DNA of 64,000 nucleotides from Pegoplata infirma (Eukaryota; Arthropoda; Insecta; Diptera; Anthomyiidae). A model generated the notes under the pieces. It was not told the origin of the DNA. It worked only from the letters and a program-made list of their open reading frames with translations, and searched no databases. How positions within the stretch are numbered: the first letter of the stretch is position 1; every line of letters starts with the position of its first letter. This document shows, piece after piece, positions 1 to 11,796 of the stretch. The position numbers were made by a program, and so were the translations under genes. The stretch is from positions 41,310,299 to 41,374,298 of the forward strand of contig OY992539.1 of the NCBI GenBank assembly GCA_963921195.1, read 5' to 3'.

Positions 1-18
1 TAAAACTTTTTCAATACG

Positions 19-851
19 AACAAGTAGTAAAGTTAAATTTGACTTGGCCGAATCTATGAATACCCTCCACAATGCCCTTTTTAAGTTATAGTAAATTTTC
101 TTAAGGGAAAAAAAGAAACATTTTTGATTAGAAATATTTTTTTTTGTGTAAAAAACTTTTTTTTTAAACTAATTTTTGAAAAAAAAAAAATAATTTACTA
201 AATTTTTTTTTGAGTGTAAATTTTTTTTTTGAGTGTAAAATTTTTTTCGAGTGTATTTTTTTTTATTCTTTTAGTGTAAAAATATTTTTGGCTGACAAAA
301 ATGCGTTGTAAAATATTTTTGTGACTTACCAATGTTTTTAAAATATGTTTAATGGGTTTTCAACACGTGAATTTAAGGTGAGGCGAATTTGATATTTACG
401 GTTTTGCTAATAACTTTTGAACCACTTGACCGATTTGGAGGAAATTCAATAAGAACCAGCCCAGGGAAACGACAAAAATATATGCCAAGCTTTAGCATGC
501 TCAGAATTGCCTTTAGAAAGTTATCGTGTTTTTTATGAAAAAACGCTTGCCTAATTTCACTATTTTGCTCATAACTTTTGAACCACTGGACTGATTTTGC
601 TGGATTGCAATACCAACCTGACCAGGTAAATGCCCAACATATATGCTAAACTTCAGGAGCCTCCGTAAAGTCTTTCAAAAGTTAGCGTGTTTTCAACAGA
701 CAGACAGACGGACGGACATCGCTAGATCGTCTTAGAATCGAACGAGGATCATTAATATATATACTTTATGGGGTCCTAGACCAATATTTCGAGGTGTTAC
801 AAACGGAATGACAAACTTATATATACCCTCTATCACTAGAGTGGAGGGTAT
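19..851 (-). mobile_element. mini-me/DINE-1-like element, copy 1
   Basis: The copy starts AACAAGTAGTAAAGTTAAAT and ends GAGTGGAGGGTATA, so the (GTCY)n tract reads on the minus strand (700-716). The conserved core with GGGGTCCTAGACC lies at 770-782. Short poly(A/T) GAGTGTAAA iterations fill the left third. It is non-autonomous with no coding capacity. Bases 1-18 and 852-1047 on both sides belong to a 35-bp satellite, so the element probably landed in that satellite. The family assignment follows the known dipteran mini-me architecture of a core flanked by TA-rich and GTCY tracts. Confidence 0.8.
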
Positions 852-1047
852 AAAAATGTCTCAGAATCTGAAACATTTTCTATACAAAAAAGTCTCAGAA
901 TCTGAAACTTTTTCTATACCAAAAATGTCATAGAATCTGAAACTTTTTCTATGCGAAAAAGTCTACGAATTCTCTAAATCAGAAATTTTTTCTGTACAAA
1001 AAATGTCTTAGAATCTGATATTTTTTATGAAGGAAGAATTTAGAAAA
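852..1047. repeat. 35-bp dyad satellite remnant
   Basis: About five degenerate units read TCTCAGAATCTGAAAC then TTTTTCTATAC. They match the large satellite at 20565-22375. Remnants also occur at 1-18 and 2202-2240, so mini-me copies 1 and 2 both sit in one old satellite block. Confidence 0.7.
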
Positions 1048-2201
1048 AACAAGTAGAAAAATTTAATTCGACTTGGTCGAATCTATGAATACCCTCCACA
1101 ATGTTATCTGATAGTAATTTTCAAAAAAAAATTTTAAAAAATTGCATTACAAATTTTTTATTAGAAATATGTATATTATTTTGAGTCAAACTTTCTTTTA
1201 ATCAATCAAATTTTTTTGAGTGTACAATTTTTTTGACTGTTAACATTTTTTTGAGTCTGCCATTTCATTCAAAAAAATAATAATGTGTAATTTTTTTTTT
1301 TGAGTGTAACATTTTTTTTTTTGAGTGTAAATTTTTTTTTGAGTGTAAATTTTTTTTAGTGTACAAATTCTTTGAGTAACAAATTACTTTGTAAAATATT
1401 TTTGTTGTTTTATACCTACATATATGTCATACAAAAAAAAACTATTTCACATATTTTGCTCTTTTTATATTACCATCCTTTTCTTTAAAAACCAACAACA
1501 AATTAACATTCAATCATACACATACTTTATTTGATTTTTTCCCGTTACATACAGTTACACTAACAATAACAAATATTTACTTGTCTAACAACTAAACTGC
1601 ACCCCACGACAAGAAAACAAACAACAACAAGTTTTACAAAACTGGTATTTCACCATGCTATTAAAACTTGTTTAACGAGTTTTCAACAGTTTAAGGTGAA
1701 ACAAATCTGAAATTCAGTGCATTGCTTATAACTTTTGAACCACTGAACCGATTTTGCTGAAATTCAAAACCAAACAGCCTTGGGGAACAACAAATATACA
1801 TGCTAAGCTTCAGTCTCCTCAGAATTGTCTTTCGAAAGTTATAGTGGTTTTAATCTCGTAAATTCGAAAAATACCCTTCCCGAAATTTACTATTTTGCTC
1901 ATAACTTTTGAACCACTGGACCGATTTCGCTGGATTGCAATACCAACCTGACCCGGTAAATGAAGAACATGTATGTCAAACTTCAGGAGCCTCCGTAAAG
2001 TCTTTCAAAAGTTAGCGTGTTTTCAACGGACAGACAGACAGACGGACGGACGGACGGACGGACGGACGTCGCTAGATCGACTTAAAATCGATCAAGGATC
2101 ATGAATATATATACTTTATGGGGTCCTAGACCAATATTTCGATGTGTTACAAACGGAATGACAAACTTATATATACCCTCTATCGCTAGAGTGGAGGGTA
2201 T
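1048..2201 (-). mobile_element. mini-me/DINE-1-like element, copy 2 (long subfamily)
   Basis: Runs from AACAAGTAGAAAAATTTAAT to GTGGAGGGTATA. The tetranucleotide tract (GACA then GGAC units) is at about 2029-2069. A longer interior (about 1490-1660) includes a segment around TGCACCCCACGACAAG that is shared with copy 4 (30285-33044), so these two form a longer subfamily than copy 1. No open reading frame of note. Confidence 0.8.
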
Positions 2202-2240
2202 AAAAATCTCAGATTAAGACTTTTTGTAAACGAAATCACT

Positions 2241-2555
2241 GTTTTTTTGCTAAAAAAAAAGTTTTATGAGTAAAATTTGAAAATTTAAGCTTCGTTTCTC
2301 AAGTAAGCGAAGTTTTTGGACTTATAAGGGACAGCTCGAGTTCGGGCCCTGAGCACGTGTCTCGTGTGCCAAATGCTTAAAACGGTACTGATGATTGCCA
2401 CAACCACATTTGGTAGCAACTTCCTAAAAAATGGTTCAATATTGTTTCGCAAAAAGCTTAATTGACACTATTGCTTTAAAGTTTAAACAATCAACCCCTG
2501 TTGCTTTTTATGCTCATTGAGTAGGATTTTTTTTTTTTGAAAAACATATCTACAC
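2241..2555. other. no gene seen
   Basis: AT-rich sequence without recognisable gene, tandem repeat or terminal inverted repeat. It separates mini-me copy 2 from the fragment that begins at 2556. Confidence 0.5.
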
Positions 2556-2700
2556 AGTAGGGCGGGTCGATTTTTTTGTCAAAAATCGTATAGCAAAAAC
2601 ATAATCTACAAGAAATTCTAAGAACATTTCCCAAAGAAACCATGTTTCTAAAATCAAACCCTATACCGCGCCTAACGACATGAAGATTTGTCCGTCCGTC
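2556..2700 (+). mobile_element. Fragment of a diverged mini-me-like repeat
   Basis: Begins GTAGGGCGGGTCGAT, continues through CCTATACCGCGCCTAACGAC and ends in a short GTCC tract. The reverse complement of 13929-14098 matches it closely, so two copies of this subfamily lie in opposite orientation on either side of the large nest. They cannot be halves of one split element, because a split would keep orientation. Confidence 0.6.
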
Positions 2701-2870
2701 CTTTTTTCATAAGCAAAACATAAAACTTCACAAAAATATTTGCCATAATTGCTGTGTTTTTCAAAAAGTGGATTTATTTTCAGATTAATCTTATTTTGTT
2801 AAAAAAAAATATTTTAACATACCAAAACAAATTTGGAATATTTTTTTCCGTAATCTACGGTAAATTAGCA

Positions 2871-2878
2871 ATTATAAT
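2871..2878. repeat. Target site duplication, left (ATTATAAT)
   Basis: Identical to 11649-11656. The single-copy empty site survives in the paralogous MITE at 49512-49519. Confidence 0.9.
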
Positions 2879-5435
2879 CAGAGCCCCCCGTTTCCCGGGT
2901 AGACGAGTACCCGAGCTACCCGGGAAGCTCAACTACCCGGGATTGCTACCCGGGTAGTTGAGCTACCCGGGTAGTTGAAATTAACTTTTTTTACGTTTAA
3001 AACCGTGTAAAATCTAAACTATTATTAGAAAGTATAGCAAAGTTATATAAATTTGAATGGTGAGATTGCAAGGAATAACCTCACAAAATTTTGTGCAAAT
3101 CTAACTTGAACTGTGGCTTCGGCACACAACTACCCGTCTCGGCTCGTCCACTTTCCATACAAATATGTGAAAAAGTGTACAATTTTCAAGTTTAAAGTCA
3201 TTTTATGAAAAATTTTTCAAAAAGACTTGGTAAAAAAATTACATGGCTGTAATCGGCTTATAATTTTTATCACTTGTTTAAAATTTCAGAACAATCCGAT
3301 GAAAATTGTGTCCTGGCTAAACAACTACCCGTCTCGGCTCGTCCACTTTCCATACAAATGTGTGAAAAAGTGTACAATTTTCAAGTTTGAAGTTATTTTA
3401 TGAAAAATTTTTCAAAGAGACTTGTTAAAAAAATTTCATGGCTAGAATGGGTATAGAGTATTGAATATTTGTTTAAAATTTGAAAAGAATCCGATGAAAA
3501 TTGTGGTATGGCCAAACTACTACCCGACTACCCGTCTAGGCTAGTCTACTTAAAAAAAAAATTTTTAAAAATCCAAAAACAAAAATTTTTTTTACTAATT
3601 AGTATTGACCATATTCAAGGACACCAAATTTAAAATTTTAGTGCAATCCGATGAATTTTGTGGCATTGGCGAACTTCTACCCGTCCCAGCTCGTCCAATT
3701 TCCATACAAATGTGTGAAAATGTGTATAATTTGCCTGTTTGAAGTCATTTTATGACAAAAATTGTCAAAGAGACTTGTTAAAAAAATTATATAGCTGGAA
3801 TCGGAATATAATTGTGAATACTTGTTTTAAATTTCAAAAGAATCCGATGAAAATTGTGGCCTGTCCAAACGACTACCCGACTACCCGTCTCGGCTAGTCC
3901 ACTTAAAAAAAATGAAAAAGATCCAAAAAAAAAAAAAAAAATTCTTTTTTTACTAATTCGAATTGCCTATATTCAAATACACCAAATTTTAAATTTTAGT
4001 GCAATCCGATGCATTTTGTGGCCTGGACATACTACTACCCGTCCCGGCTCGTCCAGTCTCCATACAAATGTGTGAATAAGTGTACAATTTTCAAGTTTGA
4101 AGTCATTTTATGACAAAAATTTCAAAGATACTTGTTAAAAAAAATTACATGGCTGGAATCGGCTTATAATTGTAATTACTTGTTTACAATTTCAAAAGAA
4201 TCCGATGAAAATTGTGGCCTGGCCATACTACTACCCGTCCCGGCTCGTCCACTTTCCATACAAATGTGTGAAAAAGTGTACAATTTTCAGTTTGAAGTCA
4301 TTTAATGAACAATTTTTAAGAAAGACTTGTTTAAAAAATTACATATCTGGCATCGGCTTATAATTGTTATTACTTGTTTAAAATTTCAAAAGAATCCTAT
4401 GAAAATTGTGGCCTCGCCATGCTACTACCCGTCCCGGCTCGTACTTTCCATACAAATGTGTGAAAAAGTGTACAATTTTCAAGTTTGATGTCATTTTATG
4501 ACAAAAATTTCAAAAAGACTTGTTAAAAAAATTACATGGCTGGAATCGGCTTATAATTGTAATTACTTGTTTAAAATTTCAAAAGAACCCGACGAAAATT
4601 GTGGCCTGGCCATACTACTACCCGTCCCGGCTCGTCCACTTTCCATACAAATGTGTGAAAAAGTGTACAATTTTCAAGTTTGAAGTCATTTTATGAACAA
4701 TTTTTCAAAGAGACTTGTTAAAAAAATTACATGGCTGGAATCGGCTTATAATTGTTATTACTTGTTTAAAATTTCTAAAGAATCCGATGAAAATTGTGGC
4801 CTGGCCATACTACTACCCGTCCCGGCTCGTCCACTTTCCATACAAATGTGTGAAATAGAGTACAATTTTTAAGTTTAAAGTCATTTTATGAAAAATTTTT
4901 CAAAGAGACTTGTTAAAAAAAATACATGCCTGGAATCGATATATAATAGCGATTACTTGTTAAAAATTCCAAAAGAATCCGATGCAAATTGTGGCCTGGC
5001 CAAACTACTACCCGACTACCCGTCTAGGCTAGTCTACTTTAAAAAAAAAAAATTTAAAAAATCAAAAAAAAAAAAATATTTTTTTTTTACTAATTAGTAG
5101 GGCAAGTACTTTCATGCATCTAAAAATCGAAAATATGTGCCTATAATATGTTTCTAAAAATCAAAAATATGCACTTAAAATTCGAAAAATATGCACTTAA
5201 AATTTAAAAATATGTATTAAAAATGAATTGCTTTTACTAAAAAAGAGCTTTTTTAACATAAATTAGATTTTTTCAAATGCTTTAATTCCCTCTACAATAT
5301 TAAACAAATCTTTTTTGAGTGGACTCAGCTTTTAATTGGAAAATATTTTTTTAATGACACATTTTGTGATAAAAAATTTTAAATGAACGAATTTTCTTTA
5401 GAATTAAAAAAATATTTCTGGAACAAATTTTATAA

Positions 5436-5930
5436 ATAAACAAGTAGAAAGTTTAAAATCGACTTGGACGTAAAAAAATGTTTAAAAATGTTTACTAAAA
5501 ATATTAAGTTCTTTAGTAATTTTTGAAAAAAAATATATTTTTTTGGGTGTAAAATTTTTTGGTAACAAAAATTCTTAATAAAATATTTTTGTGGCTACCC
5601 ATCTCTACTAAAGGGTACTTTCCACTATCACACTTTTCCATTATACACATCAAAATTGACCAACTTCCTAAAGATTTTTGGATTCTTTTTTGATTGAAAC
5701 CTAGTCGTGTCCAATAAGTGAACAATTTCTGGCCAAATTTTTTAAAAAAATATTTCGCTAACATGGTGAAATTACGCTTGTATAATGGAAATGTGTGATA
5801 GTGAAAAGTACCCTTAAAACGTGTTAAGCATTTTGTCCAACACGTGAATTCGGGATAAAACCAATCTTAGTTTCACGTATTTGTTCATAACTTCTTTACC
5901 AATCTGACCTGGAGAATAAATGTTTTTGTA
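5436..5930 (-). mobile_element. mini-me fragment inside the 1.24 kb hAT-like element
   Basis: Begins AACAAGTAGAAAGTTTAAAA with CGACTTGG, like copies 1 and 2, then runs through the GTGTAAAATTTTTT and CAACACGTGAATTCGGG landmarks. It lacks the GTCY tract, so it is truncated. Confidence 0.6.
5609..5816. mobile_element. Small TIR element (~206 bp)
   Basis: Inverted ends: AAGGGTACTTTCCACTATCA at the left, and TGATAGTGAAAAGTACCCTT at the right. It lies within the mini-me fragment. I could not find a clear target duplication, so the exact ends are uncertain. Confidence 0.6.
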
Positions 5931-7576
5931 GAGGATTTTCTGAGTCCATTTTTCTGTAAGATATTTTTAAATTTAAAGCTTTATTTAAGAATCTAATTTT
6001 GTTTTCAGAAACAAATTTCTATAAAAACTGTCTTAGAATATCATTTCTATCAGAAAATAATATTTTTTACAAGAAATGGTGGATCGGTTTTAGATTATGT
6101 TTGTTAGATTAAATTTTTGAAATGCTTTTTTGAAAAAATGTTAATGAAAATTAAAAAAAGTACAATTTATATGAAAATATGCAAAAATATGCATTTATAC
6201 CAAAATATGCAAAAATATGCAACTACAAATCGATGCCATTCTATTGCAAATTTATTGATTCGGATAGATATTTAATTTATGTTATGTTTAGAGTGCGGAG
6301 TAAAAATATGCATTTTCATGAAAGTACTTGCCCTACTAATTAGTATTGACTATATTCAAGGACACCAAATTTCAAATTTTAGTGCAATCCGATGAATTTT
6401 GTGGCCTGGACATACTACTACCCGTCCCGGCTCGTCCACTTTCCATACAAATGTGTGAAAAAGTGTACAATTTTCAAGTTTGAAGTTATTTTATGAAAAA
6501 TTTTTCAAAGAGACTTGTTAAAAAAATTACATGGCTGGAATGGATATATAGTAGTGATTATCTGTTTAAAATTTGAAAAGAATCCGATGAAAATTGTGGC
6601 CTGGCCATACTACTACCCGTCCCGGCTCGTCCACTTTCCATACAAATGTGTGAAAAAGTGTACAATTTTCAAGTTTGAAGTCATTTTATGAACAATTTTT
6701 CAAAGAGACTTGTTAAAAAAAATACATGGCTGGAATCAGGTTATAATTGTTATTACTTGTTTAAAATTTCAAAAGAATCCGATGAAAATTGTGGCCTGGC
6801 CATACTACTACCCGTCCCGGCTCGTCCACTTTCCATACAAATGTGTGAAAAAGTGTACAATTTTCAAGTTTGATGTCTTTTTATGAAAAATTTTTAAGAA
6901 AGACTTGTTTAAAAAATTACATATCTGGCATCGGCTTATAATTGTTATTACTTGTTTAAAATTTCAAAAGAATCCAATGAAAATTGTGGCCTCGCCATGC
7001 TACTACCCGTCCCGGCTCGTCCACTTTCCATACAAATGTGTGAAAAAGTGTACAATTTTCAAGTTTGAAGTCATTTTATGAAAAATTTTTAAAAAAGACT
7101 TGTTAAAAAAAATTACATGGCTGGCATCGGCTGATTATTGTTATTACTTGTTTAAAATTTCAAAAGAAGCCGATGAAAATTGTGGCCTGGACATACTACT
7201 ACCCGTCCCGGCTCGTTCACTTTCCATACAAATGTGTGAAAAACTGTACAATTTTCAAACTTGAAGTCATTTAAGAAAAAACTTTCAAAGAGACTTGTTA
7301 AAAAAATTTACATGGCTGGGATCGGCATGCTAAAAGTTTCAAAAGAATCGGATGAAAATTGTGGCCTGGCTAAACTACTACCTGTCTCGAGTTTTTCACT
7401 TTTCGTAAAAAACACTCTTGTATCCCAAAATGTGTTCTACACTGTGTGTGTGGCAATTTCTATTAAGTTCTAAAACGTAATTTCACTTTTTACTATGCTT
7501 AAAAAGGGTCCAGTCGCATTTAAATAAACAAACATCTTAATATATTCTGAATATAAGTACTACCTGCTCTTATACA

Positions 7577-7658
7577 GTTTTATGATAGAGTTTTATGATA
7601 GGTAGTTAGTTTCACTTACAAGTGCGCAAATTTTTTTAAGAATATGGTTTTATGATAG
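7577..7658 (+). promoter_or_regulatory. Three copies of GTTTTATGATAG upstream of TATA
   Basis: Identical 12-mers at 7577-7588, 7590-7601 and 7647-7658. They include a GATA core and lie about 130-210 bp upstream of the putative start site. Three perfect 12-mers within 82 bp look like a clustered binding site. The factor is unknown. Confidence 0.4.
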
Positions 7659-7755
7659 ACAATTTTATTGACTTTTGTTAAATATTTCGCGAGAAGTTGT
7701 AAAAAATATGTTACATCGCATTTTAGGTAGTGATTTTGATGACAAAAAAACGGTA

Positions 7756-7790
7756 TATAAAGCAGCCAAAATTTGTGTAATTTATCAGTC
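7756..7790 (+). promoter_or_regulatory. TATA box plus arthropod initiator
   Basis: TATAAA at 7756-7761 is 31 bp upstream of the A in TCAGTC (7785-7790), the canonical insect TATA-to-Inr spacing. The following ~200 nt are A/C-rich (for example ATCAACAAACAACATCAAAC) like an insect 5' leader. The first ATG downstream is at 8098 and is followed at once by TAA, already inside the right arm. A transcript would therefore run into the foldback arm without coding. Confidence 0.45.
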
Positions 7791-7990
7791 TACGTTTGGA
7801 TTACCGCAAATATCATTGGATTAGTAAAATTGCTCAAAACTTGTTTGAACTTTAACTGAAAGTAAACTATTGGATTATTTTTCCAACTGCTAACTTTTCG
7901 AATATCTCTTTAAATACAAACATACTATTCACAAAAACATCAACAAACAACATCAAACCAAAAAAAATTCACTTTTTCTCACAATTGTGT

Positions 7991-10900
7991 GGAACGCGGA
8001 CGAGCTGAGAAGGGTAGTAGTTTGGTCAGGCCACAATTTTCATCGGATTCTTTCGAAACTTTTAACAAGTAATCACGATTATAAGCCGATTCCAGCCATG
8101 TAATTTTTTTAACAAGTCTCTTTGAAATTTTTTTCAAAAAATGACTTCAAACTTGAAAATTGTACACTTTTTCACACATTTGTATGGAAAGTGGACGAGC
8201 TGGGACGGGTAGTAGTTCGCTAGTGCCACAAAATTCTTCGGGTTGCACTAAAATTTGGTGTCCTTAAATATAGTCAATTTTAATTAGTAAAAAAAAAATA
8301 TTTTTTTTTTCGGATTTTTAAATTTTTTTTTGAGTGGACTACCCGAGACGGTAGTCGGGTAGTAGTTTAGCCAGGCCAAAATTTTCATCGGATTCTTTTA
8401 AAATTTTAAACAAGTAACCACAATTATATGCTGATTATAGCCATGTAATTTTTTTAAACAAGTCTTTTTGAACATTTTCTCATAAAATGACTTCAAACTT
8501 GAAAATTGTACACTTTCTCACACATTTGTATGGAAAGTAGACGAGCCGGGACGGGTAGTAGTAAGGCCAGGCCACAATTTTCATCGGATTCTTATGAAAT
8601 TTTACACAAGTGTTAACAATTATAAGCCGATTCCAGCCATGTAATTATTTTAACAAGTCTTTTTTAAAAATGTTTCTTAAAATGACTTCCAACTTGAAAA
8701 TTGTACACTATTTCACACATTTGTATGGAAAGTGGACGAGCCGGAACGGGTAGTAGTATGGCCAGACCACAATTTTCGTCGGATTCTTTTGAAATTTTAA
8801 ACAAGTAATTACAATTATAAGACGATTCCAGCCATGTAATTTTTTTAACAAGTCTCTTTGAAATTTTTGTCATAAAAAGACATCAAACTTGAAAATTGTA
8901 CACTTTTTCACACATTTGTATGGAAAGTGGACGAGCCGGGACGGGTAGTAGTATGGCCAGACCACAATTTTCATCGGATTCTTTTGAAATTTTAAACAAG
9001 TAATAACAATAATACGCCAATGTCAGCCATGTAATTTTTTTAACAAGTCTTTTTTAAAAAATTTTCATAAAATGACTTCAAACTTGAAAATTGTACACTT
9101 TTTCACACATTTGTATGGAAAGTGGACGAGCCGGGACGGGTAGTAGTATGTCCAGGCCACAAAATTCATCGGATTGCACTAAAATTTGAAATTTGGTGTC
9201 CTTGAATATAGTCAATACTAATTAGTAAAAAAAAATATATTTTTTTTTTTTGATTTTTTAAATTTTTTTTTTTAAAGTAGACTAGCCTAGACGGGTAGTC
9301 GGGTAGTAGTTTGGCCAGGCCACAATTTGCATCGGATTCTTTTAGAATTTTTAACAAGTAATCGCTATTATATATCGATTCCAGGCATGTATTTTTTTTA
9401 ACAAGTCTCTTTGAAAATTTTTTCGTAAAATGACTTCAAACTTGAAAATTGTACACTTTTTCACACATTTGTATGGAAAGTGGACGAGCCGGGACGGGTA
9501 GTAGTATGGCCAGGCCACAATTTTCATCGGATTCTTTTGAAATTTTAAACAAGTAATAACAATTATAAGACGATTCCAGCCATGTAATTTTTTTAACAAG
9601 TCTCTTTGAAAAATTGTTCATAAAATGACTTCAAACTTGAAAATTGTACACTTTTTCACACATTTGTATGGAAAGTGGACGAGCCGGGACGGGTAGTAGT
9701 ATGGCCAGGCCACAATTTTCGTCGGATTCTTTTGAAATTTTAAACAAGTAATTACAATTATAAGCCGATTCCAGCCATGTAATTTTTTTAACAAGTCTTT
9801 TTGAAATTTTTGTCATAAAATGACATCAAACTTGAAAATTGTACACTTTTTCACACATTTGTATGGAAAGTGGACGAGCCGGGACGGGTAGTAGTATGGC
9901 CAGGCCACAATTTTCATAGGATTCTTTTGAAATTTTAAACAAGTAATTACAATTATAAGCCGATTCCAGCCATGTAATTTTTTTTAACAAGTCTCTTTGA
10001 AATTTTTGTCATAAAATGACATCAAACTTGAAAATTGTACACTTTTTCACACATTTGTATGGAAAGTGGTCGAGCCGTGACGGGTAGTAGCATGGCGAGG
10101 CCACAATTTTCATAGGATTCTTTTGAAATTTTAAACAAGTAATAACAATTATAAGTCGATGCCAGATATGTAATTTTTTAAACAAGTCTTTCTTAAAAAT
10201 TTTTCATTAAATGACTTCAAACTTGAAAATTGTACACTTTTTAACACATTTGTATGGAAAGTGGACGAGCCGTGACGGGTAGTAGTATGGCCAGGCCACA
10301 ATTTTCATCGGATTCTTTTGAAATTTTAAACAAGTAATTACAATTATAAGCCGATTCCAGCCATGAAATTTTTTTAACAAGTATCTTTGAAATTTTTGTC
10401 ATAAAATGACTTCAAACTTAAAAATTGTACACTTATTCACACATTTGTATGGAGACTGGACGAGCCGGGACGGGTAGTAGTATGTCCAGGCCACAAAATT
10501 CATCGGATTGCACTAAAATTTGAAATTTGGTGTATTTGAATATAGTCAATTCGAATTAGTAAAAAAAGAATTTTTTTTTTTTTTTTGGATCTTTTTCATT
10601 TTTTTAAGTGGTCTAGCCGAGACGGGTAGTCGGGTAGTAGTTTGGACAGGCCACAATTTTCATCGGATTCTTTTGAAATTTAAAACAAGTAATCACAATT
10701 ATATTCCGATTCCAGCTATATAATTTTTTTAACAAGTCTCTTTGACAATTTTTGTCATAAAATGACTTCAAACAGGCAAATTATACACATTTTCACACAT
10801 TTGTATGGAAATTGGACGAGCTGGGACGGGTAGTAGTTCGCCAATGCCACAAAATTCATCGGATTGCACTAAAATTTTAAATTTGGTGTCCTTGAATATG

Positions 10901-11400
10901 GTCAATACTAATTAGTAAAAAAAAAATATTTTTTTTTTTTGGATTTTTAAATTTTTTTTTTTTTTTAAGTAGACTAGCCTAGACGGGTAGTCGGGTAGTA
11001 GTTTGGCCATGCCACAATTTTCATCGGATTCTTTTCAAATTTTAAACAAATATTCAATACTCTATACCCATTCTAGCCATGTAATTTTTTTAACAAGTTT
11101 TTTTGAAAAATTTTTCATAAAATAACTTCAAACTTGAAAATTGTACACTTTTTCACACATTTGTATGGAAAGTGGACGAGCTGAGACGGGTAGTTGTTTA
11201 GCCAGGACACAATTTTCATCGGATTGTTCTGAAATTTTAAACAAGTGATAAAAATTATAAGCCGATTACAGCCATGTAATTTTTTTACCAAGTCTTTTTG
11301 AAAAATTTTTCATAAAATGACTTTAAACTTGAAAATTGTACACTTTTTCACATATTTGTATGGAATGTGGACGAGCCGAGACGGGTAGTTGTGTGCCGAA
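7991..11400 (-). repeat. Right-arm tandem repeats, ~195 bp, inverted
   Basis: Same units as the left arm, in reverse complement (GGACGAGCCGGGACGGGTAG, then AACTTGAAAATTGTACAC). The order of standard and poly(A)-bearing variant units mirrors the left arm, so the arms arose by inverted duplication or are kept alike by gene conversion. Short open frames here are repeat translations, not genes. Confidence 0.85.
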
Positions 11401-11648
11401 GCCACAGTTCAAGTTAGATTTGCACAAAATTTTGTGAGGTTATTCCTTGCAATCTCACCATTCAAATTTATATAACTTTGCTATACTTTCTAATAATAGT
11501 TTAGATTTTACACGGTTTTAAACGTAAAAAAGTTAATTTCAACTACCCGGGTAGCTCAACTACCCGGGTAGCAATCCCGGGTAGTTGAGCTTCCCGGGTA
11601 GACGAGTTCCCGGGTACTCGAGCTTCCCGGTTCTGACCGCAGGCTCTG

Positions 11649-11656
11649 ATTATAAT
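11649..11656. repeat. Target site duplication, right (ATTATAAT)
   Basis: Matches 2871-2878 exactly and directly abuts the GGCTCTG terminus. Confidence 0.9.
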
Positions 11657-11796
11657 CCGAAAAAATAATAAAAAAATTTGGAAAATGAAAAAAGTTATAA
11701 ATAAATCAAAATTAATCCAAAGTGGACTTTTAAATCCTAAAATTTAATTGGATTAATTTTGATTTATTTATAACTTTTTTAATTTTCCAAATTTTT

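Larger units (their letters stand above)
5098..6335. mobile_element. hAT-like element, TSD CTAATTAG
   Basis: Ends TAGGGCAAGTACTTTCATG and its reverse complement lie inside the 8-bp duplication CTAATTAG (5090-5097 and 6336-6343). The mirror arm of the foldback keeps the empty site CTAATTAG at 9218-9225, which proves this insertion came after the arms formed. Subterminal AAAATATGCA motifs repeat near both ends. It contains a mini-me fragment (about 5436-5930) interrupted by a 206-bp MITE. Confidence 0.8.
3110..7400 (+). repeat. Left-arm tandem repeats, ~195 bp
   Basis: Each unit contains CTACTACCCGTCCCGGCTCG, then TCCATACAAATGTGTGAAAA, GACTTGTTAAAAAAATTACA and AATCCGATGAAAATTGTGG. Units repeat at about 195 bp (for example the 'cattttatga' landmark near 4490, 4687 and 4883). 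A variant unit has a poly(A)/poly(T) stretch followed by TACTAATTAGTATTGAC. The small open frames seen here are the same repeat translated and are not genes. A 1,238-bp transposon interrupts the array at 5098-6335. Confidence 0.85.
7400..7990. other. Loop of the giant foldback (non-repeated core)
   Basis: The only part of the element not shared between arms. It contains three copies of GTTTTATGATAG, a TATA/initiator pair, and an A/C-rich leader-like stretch, but no open frame. It may be a decayed piece of the ancestral element's promoter and 5' leader, or captured host sequence. Confidence 0.6.
2879..11648. mobile_element. Giant hAT-type foldback element (8.77 kb)
   Basis: Termini CAGAGCC and GGCTCTG are flanked by the 8-bp duplication ATTATAAT; a CAGAG-type end plus 8-bp TSD is diagnostic of the hAT superfamily. 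Both ends carry a block of ACCCGGGTAG-type motifs (2890-2978 and 11540-11632), plausible subterminal transposase-binding repeats. Inward of these, the two arms are inverted copies of each other built from ~195-bp tandem repeats. The centre (about 7400-7990) is a non-repeated loop. The left arm is interrupted by a 1,238-bp hAT-like insertion. No transposase is encoded, so movement would need a partner in trans. The hAT assignment is strong from TSD and termini. The tandem-arm architecture recalls Foldback/Galileo elements, which are not hAT. Confidence 0.85.

Noticed and set aside
4498..9816. Several ~60-residue look-alike open frames on both strands
   Set aside because: All are one frame of the ~195-bp foldback arm repeat, interrupted in each unit; not a protein family.
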